A stretch of DNA of 64,000 nucleotides from Tomocerus qinae. Taxonomy: Eukaryota > Arthropoda > Collembola > Entomobryomorpha > Tomoceridae. The stretch is taken from the NCBI GenBank assembly GCA_020055645.1, contig CM034546.1:62744001-62808000 (forward strand). The letters are read 5' to 3'. The notes beneath the pieces are model-generated. The model was not told where the DNA came from. It did no database searches and worked only from the letters and a program-made list of their open reading frames with translations. Of this stretch, positions 47,828 through 59,560 are shown one piece after another (positions within the stretch are counted from its first letter, which is position 1; every line of letters begins with the position of its first letter). The position numbers and the translations under genes are program-made.

Positions 47828-48239
47828 GTTTGGGTATAAGATAGCAAAACCACATTTCATGCCCTACCTAGAACATATATTTATACTTTTTTAAACGATA
47901 TTGTATTAGTATCTGACTTTTTTGCAACCCGGAGCAATCGTTTACAAGTTGTTACAGAAGAAACATGTAAAGAAAGAGTTTTAAACTTAAATGTTTTAAA
48001 TCTGTATGTATTGCATCAGTACACATGACTGTCGCCTACCTTTCGAAATGAGTCATGTGAGCTAATATTATATTATAATTGTAGCTGTCATATTGTTTTG
48101 TCCAGTTAACATTTTCTGAAATATTGCGCATAGCTAAATTTTTATTCCATAAAGAATGTAATTCTTTTCCCTCTCTACATACTGGTAAGTATCGACATAA
48201 TTTCAAAATATTGTGCAGATGAAAGAGCCTAGATGCAGT

Positions 48240-48965
48240 TGATAATGAAAAATTTCATACGTTGATGAAGATGTGTTTAAATGGCTGCTGACCTAAATTA
48301 AATGTCATCTGATTGCTTTTAATAATAATTATATTCTTTAATTAATCCCATGGTATCATGATACAAAAATTGTCACAATTTTTCTTGACTATTACAACAC
48401 ACTGCTTATACTATCTGTAATAATTAATATAATACCTAGGTCACCGTAATGCTAATTATATAACTTTAGTACAAAGATAATTCATAACAACATCTATTGT
48501 ACTAAGTAACAGCTCATCTCAATCCTATTGTTATTATTATTAATATCTTAATATTACTAATCAAAAACATTTATTACAAAATTCGCTATAATTATAGTAA
48601 TTAGAAATGTATTACAAACTATATCTAAACCGAAATTCCGAAACCAGACAAATTCATTAAATGCAGCTACATAATCACATGATGCTATAATACTAAACTA
48701 CAATGCTACATTACGCTTCTATACAATTGCTTCCCACTTTTGTACAAATAGGTATACATAATCCATTAATTCTGTCATAATACATTATAATAATGATACG
48801 GATATTACCTAATTCTAAATACACTAATTCTAAAAGCTCGATTAATGATTAATGACAAAAAAATGCTATTTCAACTAAATATTACAAACTATAAATAGTC
48901 AAGACCAGAAAATTCATTAAATAATCTATAGTAGCTACGACATTTTGTGTAAATACCGTTAATAT
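48240..48965 (-). other. Conserved 3' region of family B copy 2
   Basis: Non-coding, AT-rich, shared with units II and III and, diverged, with copy 1 at 21.9-22.6 kb. Probably 3' UTR and flank. Confidence 0.5.
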
Positions 48966-49101
48966 GTTTTTATGTTAGGTAGAGTGGGCGCAAGAACTTA
49001 GAATTGTCCAAATCTTGTACGATGTTGCAATCACGAAAGCCAGGTGGGGTTGTGATGGAAGAATTTGGAAATACTCCGAGGCCTGTTTCCCCTGAGAAGT
49101 G

Positions 49102-49888
49102 TTATGGACGTCGTTTTCGTTTGGGTTGACTTTTCCTCGCCATTTTAATCTATAATAATTACAATTGTTTATTTCAAACCCATCACTCATCATTGTCAGT
49201 TTATTATATGCCAATTTAATTAAATGATCATATTATTAACTATTAATTTACCTTATTCAATAAATGAACTTTACGGACGACTTCGTCGACGTTGACGTCG
49301 CCGGAGGATTCGGCTTTCATTTCAATGTTGGAGAATTTGTATCCTAAGAAAAAATTAATATCCACATCTTCATCTAGGAAATGAAGCCCGCCATCAACCT
49401 TCTTCAGATTTAAGACGCGGTCCCAAAATTCGCGACGTTTACGTTGAATGCAATCCTCCTGAGAAACCATAAAATTATTATTTAACTGTAAAATGGGGCT
49501 TTAAAGGCATTTAATTAAGTTCAACTTCGTTTTAGATTAAAATATCCAGTATTCATCGTTTTGCTTTCTTTTGTTTCACTTGGTTTTGACTGATAAAGCT
49601 GAAAAATATTTAATCCTTACCAATGGACTGGGAGACGGTTTGCGGAATGTTTCCTGAACTCTTACTTCAACTTCTTTCTTTATCCACGGATGAATTTCAA
49701 TCCACCTGTCTACATCACTCCTTTCAATCCTGGGATCCTGCCGAGCCATAAAACGGAATAGCTTCATAGATCCTCGAATTGGTTTAGGGTTGCCTCTTTT
49801 GAAGTCTTGGATAATCTCTCGTCTCTTTTTCGTAAGACGCAGTTTTGGCCTGTAAGGTGGGGGAGATGTCCGTCGAAGCTGGAGGTTC
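49102..49888 (-). CDS. Family B copy 2 (intact supported exons)
   Basis: Exons 49621-49888, 49252-49458 and 49102-49149, all GT..AG, phases as in copy 1. Encodes QLRRTSPPPYRPKLRLTKKR, NPKPIRGSMKLFRFMARQDP, RSDVDRWIEIHPWIKKE, then FLDEDVDINFFLGYKFSN and a final ARKSQPKRKRRP before TAA. About 160 residues. The last exon is read in the phase that gives the basic tail, not the longer competing frame (79 codons) through the same bases. Upstream, a conserved block with ATGTCCCAGGAAG at about 50123-50135 may be the first exon. Function unknown; the basic tail suggests nuclear localisation. Confidence 0.68.
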
Positions 49889-50135
49889 CTGGGGAAAAGT
49901 TTATAAAAAGAGTTTTGAAATTAGATACTTGACTTTTTACCATTGCACCTCTCTCCTTCTGCCTCTCTACTTCTGTGAAAGGCATTTACAGAATATAATA
50001 TTATCATGTATAGCAATGGATACAAAAAATAATCCAAACCAAGATTCTTTCTTTCATTGTATTAACAAAGACAAATCTGTTAAGGCAATTAAAAAAATCG
50101 ATAGACATTCCTCACCTTCCTGGGACATTTCTTAA

Positions 50136-50540
50136 CGGTATCATTTTGGATCGTTCACACGGCTTCCGTTGTCCGTTTAGTCTTAGTCTGAAAAAGGTCA
50201 AGATAATATAATTACTATCACCTGGATGCAATATATTTTTAAAAGCATTTTATTAACTCTGATTAATGGAGGTCGTTTTCCAATTTTATATCAGTGAAAT
50301 AAAATAATATTCGGCGCGACTCTCGCTACAACACACAAGAAAACTTCAGAAAAAATCGGAAAGTTAGAAATGGAAAATTAGTATCAAAAAGGCCCCTTCT
50401 TTGAAAGATAGTTTAAAATTGCTTACCGAGAAAGAGAAGATTGTTGCTTTTTAAGAATTTTGAAGTGAAAACTTTCAAGAGTGCTTTAGGAAACGTCAGT
50501 CCACCAGCGATTTTGGAATGAGAGTGACTTCGAATCGTTA
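50136..50540 (-). other. Upstream region of family B copy 2
   Basis: Conserved with unit III (58024-58470) and with copy 1 (about 20440-20890). It includes a block with TACGTGTTCCCTAACG and CGAAGTCACTC that is kept in all copies; likely promoter or 5' UTR. Confidence 0.5.
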
Positions 50541-51669
50541 GGGAACACGTACTTATAAAATCCTAGTTCTTTGTTTAAGAGAACAAAGAAATTTGTATAG
50601 GAACCTGTACCAAGATATTCAGTCGTGACAAATCAGATCGTGCTGGTCGGTAGATGGTACCGGGATACAACGAGCATGCGCAACTTCATTTTGAAATCGG
50701 CTAAGCACGAGTAAGTTTCCCTGTTCATGCCTGTTGCTTAGATGCCAAATCACGTGTACAATACTTATCCGATAGTTTATAAATTTTTAAAAACTACAGC
50801 AAGCTCTAAATAGGCTCGCCTGAGTATTGGTGACCGTGTGGACTTGATGTAGTAGTAGTAATAGGTAGATTTTAATGATTACCAACACTTCCTCATACTT
50901 TGTCCAATGGAGGATATTCTTTAAGCCATAGGTTTTGACTAAATGTTTCTTATTATATTATAATTAGAGCTGACATATTTTTTTCCAGTTAACATTTTCC
51001 ATAATATAGCTAAATTTTTATTCCATAAAGAATTTAATTCGTTCCCCTCTCTACATACTATGGTAAGTTTCGACATAATTTCAAAATATTGTGCAGATGA
51101 AGGAGTTCATATTATATTCTTTTTAATTCATGCTTTAACTTTTTTTAATACGACATGCTCTTCAGTTTTGCCGAAGTTAATAATGAAAATATTTTTGAAA
51201 AAATTATAAAAAACCTTTCCCTCAAGCATCTTCTTTTATGGAAATAATTTTATTCTAAACTATGCATGAAAATTGTAACACACCTTCACCACTACAGTAT
51301 TACTTTTTAAATTAATGTCATTGTCATGGGCATTAAGTGCTTATGACAAATACTAACACTAAAATTAATTAATAACATTCACGTTGATGTGACATAACGA
51401 TAAGACCCACATATTTAATATTAAATAATAATAGTAATAATAGCAAATATATACCTCGATAACTATCAAAACTACTTTTACAAAAACGATAAATAAACAA
51501 ACTACAAACAAAACATTATTATATCAGTCTAGCACATTAATTGCCTTTTAAACAATCTCGATATGCTAATTTGAATCCTACGGAATCTTTTCTACAATCT
51601 AAATACTACAATTATTAAAAATTCATTCAACGCAGCATTAAAGCATGTTATTAATTATTATGTCATACG

Positions 51670-53882
51670 TTACTTCGCCATCCTTTTGAATTGCCACTCC
51701 ATAATGGACTTTCCCTTCTTGTTTCTGAAGACATAGAATGCAGCATGTTGATCAACATATTTTGCCAATAAACTTTTCCTGAATTGAGTTTTGGTTACCG
51801 CCAAAGATCCGATGACAAGAGAATCGTACTGCATATCGATTAAAGTCAAAATGATTTGCTCCAAATGTTCAGTCCATTTCAGAAATTTTGAGTTTAGATC
51901 CAAGACCAAATGATGGCTCTTTAATCTTTTCACGGTTTCAATAAATTGATCCAAATGATTGTCTTGAATCACAAGTTTTTCCAGTTTAATTTCTTCTCCT
52001 GCAATAGCTCGGATGTTTCCAGTTAGATAAAGATTTTTGGTGCTTGGAGGGAGCCAGTCACTATTAAAGTCTTGATCCGTGAACTCCAAACTTTTATAAA
52101 TTTGATATTTTCTACTGAATAACTTCACACTTGTAAGATTTTCACAGTTAGCAAATAAAGCCAGAGAATGTAAAGGCTTTTTTAAATTATCATCATCTGC
52201 ACCAAACACAGACTCATCAGCGTCGTCACTAGTACTAAGGGAATCATAGCTTTCGTCGTCCTCATTGTCATTTCGGCCGTTATTACCATCTTCTGCATTT
52301 CCATCTTGAGCATTAAAACTATTTTCCGTATTTCCGTTTTGGCCATTATAAACATAATATTCTGTATTTCCAGCTTGGGCGTTAAAACCATTTTACGTAT
52401 TTCCGTTTTGGCCATTATAAACATATTCTGTATTTCCAGCTTGGGCGTTATAAACATTTTCTGCATTATGATCTTGGCCATTATAACCTTCTTCTGCATT
52501 AGCATTTAAGTCGTTACACTTATTTTCAACTGCATTTACTTCATTGTCGTTAGGGCCATCTTCGTATGAACTATCATCTTGACCATATCCTCGTGGACGT
52601 CTAAAGGAGGTGGCTTCTGTAAACAATTCGAGATATTTGAGATTCGGAAGAGTCAAAAAGGGTGAACTAGTAATTTTTGAAGGTCGCTGTACATCCGCCT
52701 CTTTCGACAAATTCAACTTCTCGATTGATTCTGGAAGTGCATTCAAATAAATATCTTCCGATCCAAACTCCAATTCGGTGAACTTCATTTGGGTCGGCTT
52801 CTTGAAAGATATCTTGTCTAATTTAAATTGTCCCTTGATTTGCCATTCAGATTTTTCAAAGATTTCAATTGTAACCCAATTTAAGGATAGTTTGTCCAAA
52901 TTGACTTTTTCTGACATATCAAGATCAAACATCGCACTATCTACATTTCTGGTATCCCAGGTCCAGACAATAGATTTACCCGTTAGAGTCAACTCCTTTA
53001 AGTTTGAAAAGTCTATCAATTCATTCGCCAACACATTATAGGTCAGCTTCTTATCTTTATAAATTGCTACATTTTTTAATTCCAATCTTTTCACTGACAG
53101 CTTGGCCTTTTGGACCACATTCAAGGCACAATGAGTTAAAGATAAGCTCTTGACTGAAGGTAATTTGTCCGTTGACACGATAAACTTGGATCCACCGCTT
53201 CCGTTGATAGCCAAATGAGCGAGATAGTTGGAAATGTACGGACTGATAGAAAAATAATTTTCTATGGGATTCAATCTGAAAGGATTGTTCTTGTATCCAG
53301 ATATTTCTATATTCTCAATATTCAATTCTTGGATAATCTGTTTCTGATCTTGTAGAAATCCAACGAGAGTTGACTCTGGCCATGCAGCTTTGTGATGTGT
53401 GAATGATTTCAATTTAAAAGCATGGAAAGTCCTCTCAGAATCTTTCGAAAACTCTTTAAAACTTTTTGGTGACATTTCTTCAAAATAATTTCCTTCGTTT
53501 GGGCAGCCGATTTTAATTACGGATTTTTTGTCCAGAAATGAATGGGAAATGTCATTCCATTTCTTGCATACCAAACGGCACTTCTTAATGTCATCAAGAC
53601 GCAAAAAGTTGAAGACATGATTAATTATCTGAAAAAACAAATATAGTTAACTCTAAGGACTTGTCCGAAAACTTTTCATTCTCAAATACAAATATTAAGA
53701 TTAGAGTGAAAACAGTTGAAAGTTCCTACCAAGGGATTTTGCAAAGGATTTTTTTGAGTGTCTTCTTCATTGTTAACATCAGTAACACTTTCGGCAATAT
53801 CGTTTATTTCCAAAGCCGATTTCTTATTGATTGGGGTCCCGGTTCTTCCAAGAGAACTACGTCCTTTTTCTGATATGTCCAT
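51670..53882 (-). pseudogene. F-box/LRR-like protein, copy 2, with one nonsense codon
   Basis: Exons 53730-53882 (51 codons, MDISEKGRSSL) and 51670-53628; frame is preserved for 653 codons except one TAA at 52393-52395 inside the 11-residue repeat region. Copy 1 and copy 3 have GAA at equivalent repeat positions (plus-strand ttccgta against ttacgta). The frame continues open for another 240 codons to the normal end, so this is a single base change, not wholesale decay. The N-terminal product (about 460 residues) would keep the F-box and LRR-like part but lose the acidic run and C-terminal domain. The repeat region is longer than in copies 1 and 3 and includes a 12-residue unit (FNAQAGNTEYYV). 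Confidence 0.82.
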
Positions 53883-54942
53883 TTTACCTGTAATTGAAAA
53901 ATATAAGTTGGTATGATACACTATAGCATTGCGTTAAATTACCAAATGGCAATATTGTGTAGTTATGATTTATTATAGTAGAATATAGACTATAGACATA
54001 ATAATATTTACTATAATATTATTACAATGGATCGAACCGTATTTGAGATTATGGTAGTTGTAGATGGCTCAATTTTCTTTTAAATTTAAAAGCTTTATTT
54101 GTGGAAATGGGTAATTTGGGGACTTCTATTTAATTAGGCTATTGTGTACTCACCTTGAGCTGTTTGATGGTCTTATGATTGTAGTATTCGCTTTGGAACC
54201 AAAAGGATAATGATAAATGCTTCCTGTCACCGATCTTGATGAAGCGGAATTATCCAATGGTAAGAAATTCCAAGTCCAACAAATGAAACTGAATAAAACG
54301 CGAACACAAAAACCCACTAACTAAATACAGCTTAACTGTCACACAACGCACCAGAATGCAATGCACAGTTCACAATGCAATGTAGTGAGCTTGTGATAAC
54401 GATACTAATTTTGAAATCCGCATTTGGAATTTTGAAACTATTTTGCCAGTAATAATAATAATTACTAAACATTTGGAGTTAGTCTTAAAAGACCCTGCAC
54501 TGCAGTGTCAAGTGTTATATTAGGTCATAACAGCAAAATACATACATTATAATATTTTTACAGACTACCTGCGTCAATGCGCAGTCGTTGTAGTTTCTTA
54601 TTTCAAAATTTAAATAGAATTGTCATTTCAAGATAGAATTTACATTAATTCTTAGTTGTAGAGACCATGGAATTAAAATCTAAATCTCCGGCTTTATGGG
54701 TTAGGTATTTGGGTATAAGATAGCAAAACCACATTTCATGCCCTACCTAGAACATATATTTATACTTTTTTAAACGATATTGTATTAGTATCTGACATTT
54801 TTTGTAACACTGAACAATCGCTTACAAGTTGTTAAAGAAGAAACATGTAAAGAGTTTTAAACCGAAACATTTTAAATCTGTATGTATTGTATTGGTTGGT
54901 AAACCCAGTAGTTACAACTGACATTACAACTACCGTATTTTC

Positions 54943-55757
54943 CGAATTAGTTGACCAGGGTCAACCATTGTTTCAACCATGCCATTCATGCGAAAAATAA
55001 ATAGATGACCCCGGCGGGGTCAACTAAAACGAACAGTGGCAATTATTGTTTCAAAGCAAATGCTAAATTTTTTACTTTTTTATACTTTTTTAAAATGAAT
55101 GGAAAGGACAAAGTGCAAAATGTCAAATGAAGAAAATACAAGTAAATTAAAAGTTATTAAGAATATATTCAGTTATCGGTAGTCTGTTTCTATTAGTCGT
55201 ACGAAGAAAGAATTGTGGCAGTACCAGTAGCACTTTCTTAGATAAAATCCATTTTCCTCCACTAATTTGGTTTTCGAAGTCTTATTAGACTTTGCGTAGT
55301 ATTTAATTGTACTGCTACTTTATGTATATGCCGTTTAGTTGTATGCCTTCCGCTAAATTGTATAGTACAATCGGTTATCTTAATAAATTCCGAATGAGAT
55401 TGTATTTTACTGGTCTTTTAGGAGTAGTTTGGATATGACCTTCTGAGGTGGACATTTTCACTAAAATTACAGTATCGTGATTTAAGCTAAGCTGGAGTGA
55501 TTGTATATTACTTATCATAATCTAAGTAAGCCTAATTTCCAATTCATCACATTTTCCATGCAAATATTCAACTATATGAATACTAGTACTAGTATGTGTA
55601 GGTCATATTATGCATTGCCACTATACAAAACAGGGGGGTCAATTATTTCGAAGAGGGTCAACTAATGTTTGAAGGCACTTGATAACGTGAAAATATAATA
55701 GTTGACCCGGAGGGGGTCAACTATTTTGAACAGGGTGAATTAATTCGGAAAATACGG
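54943..55757. mobile_element. TA-flanked inverted-repeat element in unit II
   Basis: 815 bp. Ends CCGTATTTTCCGAATTAGTT (left) and, inward from the right, CCGTATTTTCCGAATTAATT; flanked by TA on both sides, while unit III has one TA and no insert at about 62740. This fits Tc1/mariner-type TA insertion, though ends are not a canonical match. The subterminal regions carry repeated GGGGTCAACTA motifs in both orientations (about 55010-55025, 55630-55740). No transposase ORF. Confidence 0.82.
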
Positions 55758-56129
55758 TATATCAAAATGAATTTTATCTCTATATTATAATCCTAGACTT
55801 GAAACATTTACGTGTCTATATTTCTATCTACGTATGTACGGGTGGTAGGGTGTTCCCAAAAGCAAAATGCGTATGTGTTCATATTTTACAAGAAAATAAA
55901 CTACACTCAGTGCTAATATTAATTAGCATAATTTGAAAATAAACCAAATTGTTGAACGCGTATAGTTATTATATTATTATAGTTGGAGCTGTCATATTGT
56001 TTTGTCCAGTTAATATTTTCTGAAATATCGCGTATAGCTAAATTTTTATTCCATAAAGAATGTAATTCGTTCCCCTCTCTACATACTGGTAAGTACCGAT
56101 ATAAATATTGTGCAGATGAAGGAGCCTAG

Positions 56130-56870
56130 ATGCAGTTGATAATGAAAAATTTCATACGTTGATGAAGATACGTTTAAATGCCTTCTGACCTAAATTAAAT
56201 GTAATCTGATTGTTTTTAATAATAATTAGTCTTTAATTAATCCCATAGTATTATGATACAAAAATTGTCACAATTTTTCTTGACTATTACAACACACTGC
56301 TTATACTATCTGTAATAACTAATATAATACTTAGGTCACCGTAATGCTAACTATGTAACTTTAGTACAAAGATAATTCATAACAACATCTAATCTATTAA
56401 GTAAAAGCTCATCTCAATCCTATTGTTATTATCATTATGTTATTACAGCTAATCAAAAACATTTATTACAAAATTCGCTATAATTATAGTAATTAGAACT
56501 TTATTACAAACTATATCTAAACCGAAATTCCGAAACCAGACAAATTCATTAAACGCAGCTACATAATCACATAATGCTATAATACTACACTACAAAATTA
56601 CGCTTCTATACAATTACTTCCAACTTTTGTACAATTAGGTATACATGATCCATTAATTCTGTCACGATACATTTATAATAATGATACGGATATTACATAA
56701 TTTAAAATACACACTAATAATTCTAAAAGCTCGATTAATGATTAATGACAAAAAATGCTTTCAACTAAATATTACAAACTACAAATAGTCAAGACCAGAA
56801 AATTCATTAAATAATCTATAGTAGCTACGACATTTTGTGTAAATACCGTTAATATGTTTTTATGTTAGGT
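56130..56870 (-). other. Conserved 3' region of family B copy 3
   Basis: Same non-coding block as in unit I; no additional feature. Confidence 0.5.
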
Positions 56871-56991
56871 AGAGTGGCCGCAAGAACTTAGAAGTGTGCA
56901 AATCTGGGGCGATGTTGAAATCACGAAAGCCAGGTGGGGTTGTGATGGAAGAATTTGGAAATACTCCGAGGCCTATTTACCCTGAGAAGCG

Positions 56992-57776
56992 TTATGGACG
57001 TCGTTTTCGTTTGGGTTGACTTTTCCTTGCCATTTTAATCTATAATAATTACAATTGTTTATTTCAAACCCATCACTCATCATTGTCAGTTTATTATATG
57101 CCAATTTAATTAAATTATCATAGTATTAACTATTAATTTACCTTATTCAATAAATGAACTTTACGGACGACTTCGTCGACGTTGACGTCGCCGGAGGATC
57201 GGCTTTCATTTCAATGTTGGAGAATTTGTATCCTAAGAAAAAATTAATATCCGCATCTTCGTCTAGGAAATGAAGCCCGCCATCAACCTTCTTCAGATTT
57301 AAGACGCGGTCCCAAAATTCGCGACGTTTACGTTGAATGCAATCCTCCTGAGAAACCATAAAATTATTATTTAACTGTAAAATGGGGCTTTAATGGCATT
57401 TAATTAACTTCAACTTCGTTTTAGATTAAAATATCCAGTATTCATCGTTTTGCTTTCTTTTGTTTCACTTGGTTTTGACTGATAAAGCTAAAAATAGTTA
57501 ATCCTTACCAATGGACTGGGAGACGGTTTGAGAAATGTTTCCTGAACTCTTACTTCAACTTCTTTCTTTATCCACGGATGAATTTCAATCCACCTGTCTA
57601 CATCACTCCTTTCAATCCTGGGATCCTGCCGAGCCATAAAACGGAATAGCTTCATAGATCCTCGAATTGGTTTAGGGTTGGCTCTTTTGAAGTCTTGGAT
57701 AATCTCTCGTCTCTTTTTCGTAAGACGCAGTTTTGGTCTGTAAGGTGGGGGAGATGTCCGTCGAAGCTGGAGGTTC
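56992..57776 (-). pseudogene. Family B copy 3, one-base deletion
   Basis: Exons 57509-57776, 57142-57347 and 56992-57039 match copy 2 base for base in size except that the middle exon is 206 nt rather than 207. A T is missing near 57199 (gaggatcggc here, gaggattcggc in copy 2), which turns the AESSGDVNVDEVV segment into DPPATSTSTKSS and an early stop. Splice sites are intact. The exon with the basic tail is still present but out of frame. Confidence 0.75.
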
Positions 57777-59560
57777 CTGGGGAAAAGTTTATAAAAAGAG
57801 TTTTGAAATTAGATACTTGACTTTTTACCATTGCACCTCTCTCTTTCTGCCTCTCTACTTCTGTGAAAGGCATTTACAGAATATAATATTATCATGTATA
57901 GCAATGGATACAAAAAATAATCCAACCCAAGATTCTTTCTTTCATTGTAATAACAAAGACAAATCTTTCAATGCAATTTTAAAAATCGATAGACAACCCT
58001 TACCTTCCTGGGACGTTTCTTAACGGTATCATTTTGGATCGTTCACACGGCTTCCGTTAACTGTTTTGTCTTAGTCTGAAAATGGTCAAGATAATATAAT
58101 TACTATCACCTGGATGCAATATATTTTTAAAAGCATTTTATTAACTCTGATTAATGGAGGTCGTTTTCCAATTTTATATCAGTGAAATAAAATAATATTC
58201 GGCGCGACTCTCGCTACAACACACAAGAAAACTTCAGAAAAAATCGGAAAGTTAGAAATGGAAAATTAGTATCAAAATGGCCCCTTCTTTAAAAGATAGT
58301 TTAAAATTGCTTACCGACAAGGAGAAGATTGTTGCTTTTTAAGAATTTTGAAGTAAAAACTTTCCAGAGTGTTTTAGGTAACGTCAGTCTACCAGCGATT
58401 TTGGAATCAGAGTGACTTCGAATCGTTAGGGAACACGTACTTATAAAATCCTAGTTCTTTGTTTAAGAGAACAAAGAAATTTGTAGGAACCTGTACCAAG
58501 ATATTCAGTCGTGACAAATCAGATCGTGCTGGTCGGTAGATGGTACCGGGATACAACGAGCATGCGCAACTTCATTTTGAAATCGGCTAAGCACGAGTAA
58601 GTTTCCCTGTTAATGCCTGTTGCTTAGATGCCAAATCACGTGTACAATACTTATCCGATAGTTTATAAATTTTTAAAAACTACAGCAAGCTCTAAATAGG
58701 CTCGCCTGAGTATTGGTGACCGTGTGGACTTGATGTAGTAGTAGTAATAGGTAGATTTTAATGATTACCAACACTTCCTCATACTTTGTCCAATGGAGGA
58801 TATTCTTTAAGCCATAGGTTTTGACTAAATGTTTCTTATTATATTATAATTAGAGCTGACATATTTTTTTCCAGTTAACATTTCCCATAATATAGCTAAA
58901 TTTTTATTCCATAAAGAATTTAATTCGTTCCCCTCTCTACATACTATGGTAAGTACCGACATAATTTCAAAATATTGTGCAGATGAAGGAGTTCATATTA
59001 TGTCATTTTTAATTCATGCTTTAACTTTTTTTAATACGACATGCTCTTCAGTTTTGCCGAAGTTAATAATGAAAGTATTTTTGAAAAAATTATAAAAAAC
59101 CTTTCCCTCAAGCATCTCCTTTTATGGAAATAATTTTATTCTAAACTATGCATGAAAATTGTAACACACCTTCACCACTACAGTATTACTTTTTAAATTA
59201 ATGTCATTGTCATGGGCATTAAGTGCTTATGACTAATACTAACACTAAAATTAATTAATAACATTCACGTTGATGTGACATATGACGATAAGACCCACAT
59301 ATTGAATATTAAATAATAATAGTAATAATAGCAAATATATACCTCGATAACTATCAAAGCTACTTTTACAAAAACGATAAATAAACAAACTACAAACAAA
59401 ACATTATTATATCAGTCTAGCACATTAATTACCTTTTAAACAATCTCGATATGCTAATTTGAATCCTACGACGGAATCTTTTCTACAATCTAAATATTAC
59501 AATTATTAAAAATTCATTCAACGCAGCATTAAAGCATGTTATTAATTATTATGTCATACG

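Larger units (their letters stand above)
41870..50772. repeat. Segmental array unit I
   Basis: Homology with units II and III begins near 41870 (TATAAATTTTTAAAAACTA followed by GCTCTAAATAGGCTCGCCTG). The unit contains F-box copy 1 and family B copy 2, both minus. It is about 8.9 kb, longer than unit II because of a MULE (45698-46924), an inverted-repeat MITE (47009-47276) and a local partial duplication around 46958-47970. Unit I also carries a second local copy of the block starting GTTTTGTCCAGTTAACATTT at 42083 and 48098. Confidence 0.88.
50773..58658. repeat. Segmental array unit II
   Basis: 7886 bp from the start of the TAGTTTATAAATTTTTAAAA block to its next occurrence. Contains F-box copy 2 and family B copy 3. 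Boundaries with unit III are almost identical over more than 1 kb, so the II/III duplication looks recent. Confidence 0.9.

Noticed and set aside
48975..49214. 79-codon ORF across the last family B exon
   Set aside because: The phase from the preceding exon and the match with copy 1 select the short frame ending in KRKRRP.
49764..49985. Minus-strand 73-codon ORF starting MPFTEVERQKERG in family B (also 57652-57873)
   Set aside because: It reads the conserved B exon in a competing frame and across its splice acceptor. The frame that gives RTSPPPYRPK is conserved in copy 1, this one is not.
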